64,000 nucleotides of DNA from Antedon mediterranea (Eukaryota; Echinodermata; Crinoidea; Comatulida; Antedonidae): the NCBI RefSeq assembly GCF_964355755.1, contig NC_092677.1, positions 11,244,601 through 11,308,600 on the forward strand. The letters run 5' to 3'. Shown piece by piece: positions 12,233 through 23,300 of this stretch. Numbering within the stretch: the stretch's first letter is position 1; the number at the start of each line of letters is the position of its first letter. Under the pieces are notes generated by a model that saw only the letters and a list, made by a program, of their open reading frames with translations, was not told the origin of the DNA and did no database searches. The position numbers were made by a program, and so were the translations under genes.

Positions 12233-15200
12233 ATGACTATATACGTACAGAGAGGAGAATGTAGTGCCAGATATCACATTGCAATACTGTTAGTTCTTTT
12301 GACGGTTGGTAGTAAGTAGCTCTTAAAATTGTTTTAGTTAAAAACAAAGGTAGACTAAAATGTTTTATTCTAAATACTTATGTTTCACCTTTCTCTTTTC
12401 CAGCCAGAATTTATCGAGAATACATTCCATACATTTGAGGCCACTCGCCGAGTGGGCATCGTCTATTCACATTGCCGATAAAAATTCCTACTTTATCTAT
12501 TATGTTACGTTTCGCTACGATTCATGCACCGTTTAAAAAAGTCTATAAATAGACCTACAAACAAATAAAATAGTACTTGGCTTTAAGTCAACAAGACGGA
12601 AATGCTGTAGGCCTAGATAGGCAATTGTACTAAACTTACTTACCCTAACCAGCATGCATTTCGAGCTAACGTCTAAAAATATAAGTATAATAAATCGTAT
12701 CCGGATATTCACCCCCTGGACATTTACCCCCCCCCCCCGGAAAACTACCCCCCGGACAACCACCACCTGGACAACTACCCCCTTAGGACAACTACCCCTT
12801 TAGGACAACTACCCCCCGGACAAATACCCCCCGGACAACTACCCCCTTAGGACAACAACCGCCTTAGGACAACTACCCCCTGGACAACTACCCTCCGGAC
12901 AATTACCCCCTAGGAACAATTACCCCTAGGAACAATTACCCCTGACAATTACCCCCTCCCCCGGGTAAATACCCCGCGGACATCTACCCCACCCAGACCA
13001 TTCAACAACCTGACTCTGCAACAGTGTATTATAGGAATTAATAACTATATTTTAATTCGTTACTTAGACGAATTACTATTCATTATTGTAAACAAAAGTA
13101 AAAGATTGAACATAATTATAGCCTGGTATAAACTGAAGATTGTCACACATGATCATAGGATAGTCGAACGTATTTTATAGTACTCCCTGTATTTACTGTA
13201 AAGACTGGTTCGCTAATAATAATAATAATATTTTTTGCGTCAGGACAATGCTTCGATAACCACTGGTCTTAAAAGAATTAATTTTTGTCTCAAATTTGTC
13301 ATATATGTATTTTTGTACACTTGATGAATAATATCACTTTTGATATTTGACCTCAATGTTCACTCACCGAGTAAACGGCGATCTTTAAATAAATTCCCCT
13401 CAACTTAAACGGTGACCATGTTACTCCCATGAAACATCATATGGAATAATCGGCGTCTATTTCCATTAGATTATACCCCCTCCCATTGAATAAACAACTT
13501 TCTTCCAATAAATGTCCACGTACCTAAAAACCACCTGAACAATAAACAGCCCAGGCCGTTTTTTCAATAAATACGGTACTTTAAATCTAGCACATCTATG
13601 GTCTAGTGTGCTGTTAAACAGAATAATCGGTTAAAAACGGGTGTTTCGAAACTAGAGACCCGAGACCAGAGACCAGAGACCCGAGAGTGGGGTCTCCCTT
13701 TTCGTATAGTGGGGTCTCCATTTTCGTACGTGGGTCTCCCTTTTCGTATATTTAGGTCTCCCTTTTCATATTGGGTCTCGTGTCAGGTCTCTAGTCTCGG
13801 GTCTCTAGTTTCGAAACACCCGTTAAAAACAGATGATTTCATTTTTACAGAAACCGGTGTCTATTTCCATTAGATTATACCCCCTCCCATTGAATAAACA
13901 ACTTTCTTCCAATAAATGTCCACCTAAAAACCACCTGAACAATAAACAGCCCAGGCCGTTTTTTCAATAAATACGGTACTTTAAATCTAGCACATCTAGG
14001 GTCTACCGTGCTGTTAAACAGAATAATCGGTTAAAAACGGGTGTTTCGAAACTAGAGACCCAAGACGAGACCAGAGACCCAATACGAAAAGGGAGACCTA
14101 AATATACGAAAAGGGAGACCCACGTACGAAAAGGGAGACCCCACTATACGAAAAGGGAGACCCCACTATACGGAAAGGAGACCCTAATATACGAAAAGGG
14201 AGACCTAAATATACGAAAAGGGAGACCCAAATATACGAAAAGGGAGACCCAAATATACAAAATGGGAGACCCAAATATACGAAAAGGGAGACTCACTATA
14301 AGAAAAGGGAGACCCCACTATACGAAAAGAGAGACCACACTATACGAAAAGGGAGACCCTAATATACGAAAAGGGAGACCCAAATATAGGTCTCCCTTTT
14401 CGTATTGGGTCTCGTGTCAGGTCTCTGGTCTCGGGTCTCTAGTTTCGAAACACCCGTTAAAAACAGATGATTTCATTTTTACAGAAACCGGTGTCTATAT
14501 ATTTGTCTACTTTTGGATTGGGGGGGGGGGGGGAGTTGACCGGGGGTAGTTGACCGGGGGGTAGTTGACCGGGGTAGTTGACCGGGGTAGTTACCTGGGG
14601 GGTAGTTATCCTAAGGGGGTAGTTGTCCTAAGGAGGTAGTTGTCCGGGGGGTAGTTGTCCGGGGGTAGTTGTCCGGGGGTTGTTATCCTAAGGAGGTAGT
14701 TGTCCGGGGAGTAGTTGTCCGGGGAGTAGTTGTCCGGGGGGTAGTTGTCCTAAGGGGGGTTGTTGTCCGGGTGGTAAACATCCGGGGGTAACTGTCTAGG
14801 GGGTAGGTGTCTAGTGGGTAGGTGTCCTAGATAATAAATAATTATCTAGGACACCTACCCCCTAATTATCTAGGACACCTACCCCCTAGACACCTACTAC
14901 CCCCCCCCCCCTAGACAGTTACCCCCCGGATGTAAATATACTCAAAACTTTTTTTTTTAAAAAAGCGGCCGCCGCCGCGTGTCGTAACCGGCACCTTCAC
15001 CACGTGTCGTCATCACGTGTGCAAATTCAACAGACAGCGCGAGCAGTAGTCTAGTTAGCAGCACATGTAGCAGAAGATCTCGACAGGAACTGAGGAACAT
15101 AAAATTAGAAATACAATTATCATAAAATTAGGACTACCTACAGTAGTAGTAGACGCAGCTCCGGCTAGGCCCCCGGCTAGGCCCCAAAACCAAGACAACG

Positions 15201-16877
15201 TAAGTAAGCCCATTAGGCATTACATTAGTTAAACTTAGCTTAAACATGCGCACTAGAGAGGCCTAGCTAGTAAAGTGGCCAGGGCTAGACTATATAGACT
15301 CTAGGCCTCCTACCTAGATAGGCTAGAGGGCCTAGATAAATAGTATTTTAATAGGCCTAAGGCTAGGCTACGTTTAATGTAGTAGGCCGCGCCTAGTTAT
15401 TTTAAATAGCCTGAGAAATGTTCATTTAATAGTACGGTACCGTTCCGTATCCATACTTCTGGCTACTGATTCAATGAAGGCTGATGCCAGGGTAGGCTGG
15501 GAAATGTTCATTTCTAGATACGGTACCGTACCGTATCCATACTTCTGGCTACTGATTCAGTGAAGGCTGATGCCAGGCTTAGGCTGGGCCTACGTAGTAA
15601 CGGTGGTGCCAGCACTACAAACGAACCCTTCCCGGCCAGTTGTAATCGGAATCAAAAGATATTCGCGTATTTCGCTCCAAGTACGCTGTTACAAAGAATG
15701 CAATGATATAATGTTAAGTATACGAAGTCGGACGGTACGTTTGGGAAAACGACTAGTAGTAGGCCTATATTAGTAGGCCTAATCTACTACATTTCGGCAA
15801 ACGTCACACGACGAAGGTGACCAAGTTTGTTTAGAATACGTATATATCATTACAAAATAACAAAAGGTCTACATGTATTATTTAGGAGAGCTTTTCCTGC
15901 AATATTTTCAATCCATCTTGCAGGTAATGTTGCATATGACATACGCTTAGTGAACGGTAATTCAAAACATGAGGGTCGTGTTGAAATACTCGTGGACGGT
16001 AGTTGGGGCACGATATGTGATACAAATTGGTGGGTAGCAGAAAGCGATGCCGTATGTAAAAAGCTAGGCTATGAACATGGATCTCACACGTATAAAGGAG
16101 CCCATTTCGGTGAAGGACCGGATCAGATTTTGTTCTACAGCGTTAATTGTAGTAAAGGTATGGACTTTGATGACTGCCATTTTGAGCCTACGTCGATTCA
16201 ACCTTGTTCACATCATCGTGATGTTGGAGTAAAATGTAATACCGGCGAGGATGATGATGGTAAGTTTTAAACATCCTAATAAAAAAAGTTGTCTAACAAC
16301 GTTTAAGACGTACTCAAGAAACAATATGCAATTAGAAAAAAATTCTCCAATCATTTAATTTATATGCTGCTAATTAGAACTTTACAGCTTAACCTATAGG
16401 CAATCTATACAGTAAAAAAAATCACCATAAGTGTTTTAAAGACTTAATGTTCAACAAACTCTCTATAGACCTAAAAAATTAAACATTTTAAATGTGATTG
16501 AAAAAATTCATCTCCTTCCCAAATTGAGAAAGTGCGATGCTAACGCACGAAACGTTGGTAAGTTTCAACGTTTATTTTTCACCTTCATGAAAAACGAAAA
16601 TTTGATTTCAAAAATTTTAAATGTGAATTGATATCTTTTAATAGGTTCTGGTAACAACAAAATGTTGGTGGGCGTAATAGTCATTGTTCTGTTAGTTATT
16701 GTCTGTCTGATCTTCGGAATTCATATAATCCGCAACAGAAGAAGAGCTCGTAATGAGCATGCGCATCGCAGAATTAAATCAGAAGAAGAGGAACAACAGA
16801 CAAAGCCTATTAATGAAAAGGAACTTATAGAAAATGAAGCACAAAAACCTGAAGAAACCGAAACGAAAGACGTTTAG
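12233..16877 (+). CDS. Single-SRCR-domain type I membrane receptor (gene A)
   Basis: Probable cell-surface receptor; ligand unknown. Exons: 12233-12311 (signal peptide), 15924-16259 (SRCR domain) and 16645-16877 (transmembrane helix and tail, TAG), total 215 residues. All introns are phase 1. Exon 1 encodes a basic start and a hydrophobic core IAILLVLLTVG. The SRCR domain runs from VAYDIRLVNG through GSWGTICDTNWW, AVCKKLGY and FDDC to DVGVKC, with six cysteines as in group A, but in one exon. The last exon has MLVGVIVIVLLVIVCLIFGI as membrane helix, then a basic stop-transfer RNRRRAR and a Glu/Lys-rich tail of about 45 residues without obvious signalling motifs. The paralogue at 30.1-32.3 kb shares exon layout and phases, which supports the remote exon 1. 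Alternatively a different 5' exon is used, because the SRCR frame is open upstream to 15827. Confidence 0.75.
12700..14940. repeat. Nested inverted minisatellite complex in the SRCR-A intron
   Basis: Four layers are visible. (1) A C-rich array of GGACAACTACCCCC units at 12713-12990. (2) Its inverse, GGGGTAGTTGTCC units, at 14520-14820, ending in a short foldback at 14850-14935. (3) Between them a roughly 200-bp direct duplication (13455-13660 and 13855-14062) starting TCTATTTCCATTAGATTATA. (4) An array of TATACGAAAAGGGAGACCC units at 14075-14395, with inverted units (GGTCTCCCTTTTCGTA) at 13690-13780 and 14390-14410. GTTTCGAAACTAGAGACC and its inverse bracket the inner modules at 13645/13805 and 14045/14440. 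A run of about 14 G lies at 14520. Confidence 0.9.
15413..15585. repeat. Tandem duplication of about 90 bp
   Basis: Two copies of GAAATGTTCATTT followed by ACGGTACCG, CCATACTTCTGGCTACTGAT and GAAGGCTGATGCCAGG, within the SRCR-A intron. The neighbouring 15000-15400 is rich in CTAGGC/TAGGCCTA words and holds nothing else recognised. Confidence 0.8.
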
Positions 16878-17336
16878 ATTTCTATACAATGTTTATATTT
16901 TTCATCAGACTAATATACATTTAGCGTTTTGACAAACTTGCAACCTTATGTCTGAAAAGTTTGTCTAAATGTCCGACATTTTGCTTATACCATATTATAC
17001 AGACAATTGATTTAAAAATTCTAGCGACAATAATTTTTCTTTTTGATTTAGTGGATTTGTACCTTAACTACTTAAATATTCCTGGTAAGAATAACAATAG
17101 TTAAATAAAATAGTATTTTAATTTAATATGTATACAGATACTAATCTACGTACATTAGGCCTATACGTAAATATTGATGCATACAATGCAAATATCACAG
17201 TTCAATTATTAAAGTTTGCAATTTTAGGTGAGTGTATTCAAGTTGTGGTGTCTATACACACGATCCCCGATTGAAATACTAATAATTATAATACATGGAG
17301 TCGGGAGTATTCCCATCTTGTTTTGAACTTAAATTT

Positions 17337-20300
17337 TCAAAGTTGACTTTGAGCAACGGTTGAATGTCCTGCTGCCGTCATCGCGTTAGTACTTTTAGTC
17401 CCCTGTTGTAAAAAAAAAATCAATTAACTTAGATAATAGGTAAACACATTACACAGATAGGAAATTGATCTAATAATACTCAGTAGTGATTAATGACTAT
17501 AACTCTGTACTTACCTGAGAGGTCGATAGATCTTTGATCTTGTTGTTCCATCGAAAGTGTTTTGCCATCCATTTTTTGCCAGCTCCGCAGATCTGTAAAA
17601 TAATATTTATCTATAATATAAATGATAACTAAAAACAAAATAATCAGTAATATAACGGTAAAAACTCAATCATTGCCAATGGTTTTACTAAAAATAACCA
17701 ACAGAACATCTCGTGATTTCGTATTTTTATAAGGCCTATATGTTTTTTTTTTGCTACTGACCTCATTGTCCAGCAGGCAGCAAACAACAAATACAAAAAC
17801 ACCTTGTAAAGAGTTCAGAATATTAAAGAGGTAGACAACAAACAGGCTCGCGTTGGCAAACGCTCCCAATACCCACGTCACACCCAGAATAGGGAGAAGT
17901 ACGAAGCTTCCTCTGACAGCGGTTCTAAAAATGGCAATGTCAGGGTGTTAAAATATGGGGAAACATGTATCTGTACTTTATATTTTGCTAAGTTTCTCTA
18001 GTATTGTCACCATAATATTGTAATGTAGATCACCTTGAGGTGGTTTCATAAAAGATACTCAAAATCACTGATTTATACCAGTGGTATCTGCATATGACAA
18101 TATTTGTCTAGTATCATAGACAAATTCTGTAATACAGCATCCCATGTGTTCAGATATGATGCCTGTATCATGGACGGTTAAGTTAAGAGTTAGGTTATGA
18201 ATTAATACATGATTTACATATGTTTCACCTAAGATACTGTATCACGAAAGTTGCCTGGTCAAATTTAGAAACAGTACCGAGAATCGGCTACTATGGCTCT
18301 GTCACTGACAGTCAGATATCAAACTGTACATATTCATTGAAACAGCTAATAAGCTACTCTTTTTAGATCTAAATAATACGAGGTATACCGCTCAACTTAA
18401 CTTACCATATTCATTATTTTTATCAATAGGCCTATATTTCCCTAAACAGGTCACGAATTTCCTTAATACCAAGTTATTATTTTTCTCCGTTGTGGCATAA
18501 CCACAACTTCATCTATTACAATACGTAGTTATACCACGAAGGAAATGAATAACTCATATATATTGATATACACAATTATCTTATTATTGACACATTGTTG
18601 TTGGCCAGATTGTTACGGATATAGAACTTTGTATGCATTTAATTTGTATTGATTATTTCTAATTTCAACAAATTTCATCCGTTAATAATGATATTTTCCT
18701 TTCTTGGCACATTAGATTGATTATAGAAAATTTACATTATAATGAGGTTTTATTTTAATTATTATATGCAGTATGCCCAGCCTATCCTAGATTGTATAAC
18801 TGTTATTAGGTTTTACCAAATTGCTTTTTCAAATCAAATTATTTTACTTATTTATGATTGACAGATCTCTCTCATTTTTCTTGTACAGTTTGTAAGATAA
18901 TTATAATGTAACATTAAGATACATTGCCTTACATTCGTTGTATATGATTTTTTTATTCTTGTTATAAATTTCAGTAACTTTAAACTCATTTAAGTCTGCG
19001 ATGAATCTTTCCAATACAAAACAGGCACATGTATTATTTTAAAATTTCATTTTGAGTATAACGAAATATGTTGATACAGTAGCATGCTTGGTTGTCTCCG
19101 ATTCAGTTCATAGGGCCTAACAGACAAGACAGAACTAAACAAATTTCGTTACCTTAGTTGTTTATATTCCTTTTGTATCTTCGGCGGTTTTCTTAACATT
19201 GGTCCCGATCTTTTGTAAATAACGTAAACCATTTTTGCCAATACTACTATATTTACCTGTAATAATTGTAATATAAATTTATGAATTGTGACTTGCGAGT
19301 TTGTGACAATGGTGTTCCAGTGTACGCTGTAGGTTCTCTGTACAAACAGACACAGTTTTATTTATTTAATGTTGTTGAAATAAAAGCTTACCCCAACTAT
19401 TAAAAGTGCTGGAATTGCAAAAACCAATCGGCAGCTACTTCTCAGCCAGCACCTAAAATGTAATGAAGATCGTAACCTCAACTTGATATTAGTTTTTGGT
19501 GGTTGTTTTTATGGTCTCCCGGAGCCAACTGCATGGTCACACTTAATATGTTAAACAATTTATTCGAACTATAACTCTCCTCCTCTAACGTACTTCCGGT
19601 TATTCACATTCCCTTATCGGTATCTATCAACTCTTACGCACTTCATCCATCGTTTTCTTTCCAACTTGGCCACCTAGCATCTCGAATCCAAATCCAACCT
19701 GTTCCGTCTCTCAAAGCAATAGGCACACTCTTCCACTCTCAAGCAATCTCTCTACTTCCACCTCTCAAAATAATTTAGTGAGCTGTCTCTTACATTGTTT
19801 CAGTGACATAACAGTCATATCTGACTGCAGCAAACACGCCGATGAAACATGCTGGTGTCAGGTAACAAAATAGCATATAATGCATCAGCTTCAATTTGTT
19901 GGATGCGTTCTTGATCACCTTAATGACAAGAAAACATGCTTCCGCCAGCATCCACATGAACATGCAGAAGATGAGATAGTGCAGAAGAATCGCAACGAAC
20001 TTACACGACTATAATAGAATAAACAATAAGCATTTACGTCGCTTTGTCAGTCAGTCTTTCGGTATCGGGCAACTACTCTATCTTTGTCATTGAATGTCAC
20101 TGATCTCACCAGTACTAGTGGTTTATGGGTCATTCTTTCAACCATTACCTTTTGTTCTGTTTTGTTAATGGCTGTCAGAAAGAGCAAGTCAACACCAAGC
20201 ATACACACAATGAGATTGACGTGGATCTTGTGACGCACAGACATTTTGTCACATCTACCAATAAAAGAAGAGGAGAAAGTGAATCATAAGCCTCTTTCTC

Positions 20301-23300
20301 TTTCATTTATTTGTTAAAAGTGTCCAAATTGACACCTATATCTGATCATAATGTTAGGGCCTACATGAGATTCGAATTTTTTAACAAGCTACTTTGGGAG
20401 TTGCGAGCATGGTTCGATATCATTTTAAAACAACCGCCGCTACTGTCTGGTCTCCTAGTTTAGTGACAGTGAACCGTTAACATGTATCAAATCACCGTCA
20501 AGCTAGATACAACGTCAGGCCAGACTATGTTAATGGTGGTTGCAGCTTTTCAGACATATCGAAGAACACTGGCCTAGCATACTTTGGAAATATTACAGGT
20601 GGACCACGACCTATCAGTACGCGCTTTTATTGTGATGACTATGATGATTCTATGGAGTAAAGTAGTGAATTAATGGAAGGCAGGCTAAGGTTGTTAAACG
20701 AATTAAATACCTCAATACAACATATACCAATAGACATATTATCAACGTCACAACCGAGAGGCTTAGTCCAATTATTGTAATCCAGGAATTTATGACGTCG
20801 TCTTTTGCTGACACCTTAAAAGGTAAGAAAACATACGGTATAAATGTGTTTGTAGTCCCTGTTATTACTTATTATTACTAATGTCGAACTGTGTTAGATT
20901 GCCTTAGTTAAAACAAAGTAGGCCTATATACCTCATCATCCGAGACTTGCATAAGAACAGCAAAGCTTGTCATATGAGAACAGAAACAGTGAATAACCTG
21001 TGTTGTAGAATTGTAGTTGAGCATCTGACATCCTCTTGTTGACCATTTGCTGAAAGTTGAACACAAGTTATTTTTCGAACTGAACTTATAATAATTATTC
21101 TCACGGAATCTCGAATATTTGTGTCAAACTGTCGATTTTAGGCGTATTAGTATGATGTAAAGGATTTTCCACATTATTATTTTCATGATACCGTACATGC
21201 GTTGCAATTGAAACATCATGAGGTGCTGTATCACGGAGTTGTCCAGGAAACTGGACAAATCCAGATACAGTACCTTGTTCGGATAACATTTTGGTGAGTA
21301 CCCGGTCTGTAGATTGCATTCAGTTTTTAAATTTTATGCTACAACGACGAAATATAATTACCTCGATTTTATATCGTAAAATACACACAGAGAATTCTTT
21401 TCTATATATTCTGATGATTCCTGTAAGAGAAAGGTATTGTATTATTCACTCCGACTGATTTTGTCATCATGCATCTGGATTATTGTTTTCTCATTTTTTT
21501 AAATATAAAGTTTGCGGTACAACACGTATATTAGTTCTGAAAAGAACATTTTATGATGTGCTTCATTGTTATTGAAGAGTTTATTGTAAACTTCTGTACT
21601 TTTTCTAAAAGGTAGTTTGTTTAGCTTACATTAAATGGGTTGATCGGTAAACTTAACTCCACTTGTCCGGCAATAAGGGTGTCGTTTATTCCATAGATAC
21701 TTATCGATAATAACCCACTTATGAGTATAAATATATCATCTCCATCGTGTAAATCATTGCTGCAAAATTAATATTATTGCTCATACCATGGATAAATAAA
21801 ATAAATAATATTAAATAATATTTTTTTCCTCCATGATCATACATATTAGTAAATGGAAAAAATAGCTCTTGTTTGTACAGATTAAATTAACCATGATGGT
21901 CCTGGTCATCGCAAATTGAAAGCTCCCTAAGTTAGTGGAACTTTGAGAGAGAAGAGAAGAAAATTAAAAAGAATCCATTATGAATTGTAACAGTCAGAGT
22001 GACATGGTTAAAGATCATTACAGACGATTTACCATTTTTGTATCAATATATTAACGGGTATGTCGGGTCCGTTAGCCACTAATCACGTTCAAAATAGATT
22101 ATATCAAAGTATTAACGTTTTACTTACGTCGTGTGATCATAATCTACGTAGACATCTGGTCCGTTAGCCACTACGTCACGTTCAAAATAGATTATATCAA
22201 AGTATTAACGTTTTACTTACGTCGTGTGATCATAATCTACGTAGACATCTGGTCCGTTAGCCACTACGTCACGTTCAAAATAGACAGAAACCAGTACCGG
22301 TACCACTATATAGTTTTCTATTAAAACATAAAATATTTAAATCGTTTATGTTATATTTCAATGAGGTATGGCGTTAGTGACGAGCAGGTTAATCAAAAGA
22401 GTACATTTAAAATTCTGTAAATTATAATTTATCCCGTATAACATTAATTTCAATATCAGTTAAACTGGTAACCTTGGCATTTTACGCTTTCGCCTGTGGG
22501 ATAATTGTTAGAATACACGATTGTTTGATTACCTATAGGACTTTTTCTAAAGTATTACTTGCTATTGTCTGTATGTTTATTTACACGTTAACGTCCACAA
22601 TTTAAAGTTATCATCCTGGTTTTGTTTATATAAGCATATAACAGACACTGTAATGAAAATATATTAATATTGGTACTTCACAAAACGTTTTGAAATCTCG
22701 AGTTATCTTCTTCAATATGATACGAAATATTATATAACACGTCCTCTGTTGTTTCTTCATTTTGTATATGCATTCTGTATATTGCTTATAGGAGTCCCTT
22801 AGTTTGGGTTTCAGACGGAGTTTTGATTTAATATTAGATAAATATATTGGCACACATGGCGTTTCATACGTGTACTCGAAATAACTACAGACTTAGGGAA
22901 AGTCTCTAGGAGTCCCTGTTTCTAAATGCAAAATTTAGTTTTTTACCTTCGTTTGGCGAAACTTTAACACTGAAAAACACGGATTTGTCGTTGGCAGTTT
23001 TAATCTCCTGGTGAACGACGCTACTTGTTTTGCCAATCCATGAGGCCTTTGAATCTGAATTTAATTTCACGGAATTTAGGTATCAAACATAATTATGCAA
23101 CGATAATTCCGATTATAATTTTTTGTATACGGTAATTGTTTATTACAATGGAAAACATAATTTAGTCTTTCTCTGTTAAAAGATGAGACAATTACTGAAT
23201 TTTATTACCCTGGTAAAAATGATAAAAATAACATGTGATTTATTTCTGTCATCGATAAAAAAATGGAAGTCGTCGACCAAAATATTTGTTTTAGGAAACA

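Noticed and set aside
14262-14549. Open frame with RKGRPHYTKRE-type repeats
   Set aside because: It is generated by the TATACGAAAAGGGAGACCC minisatellite and interrupted by its inverted part.
21101-21319. 72-codon minus-strand frame between GPS and GAIN exons
   Set aside because: It consists of the degenerate GTATCATA repeat; the exon chain is complete without it.
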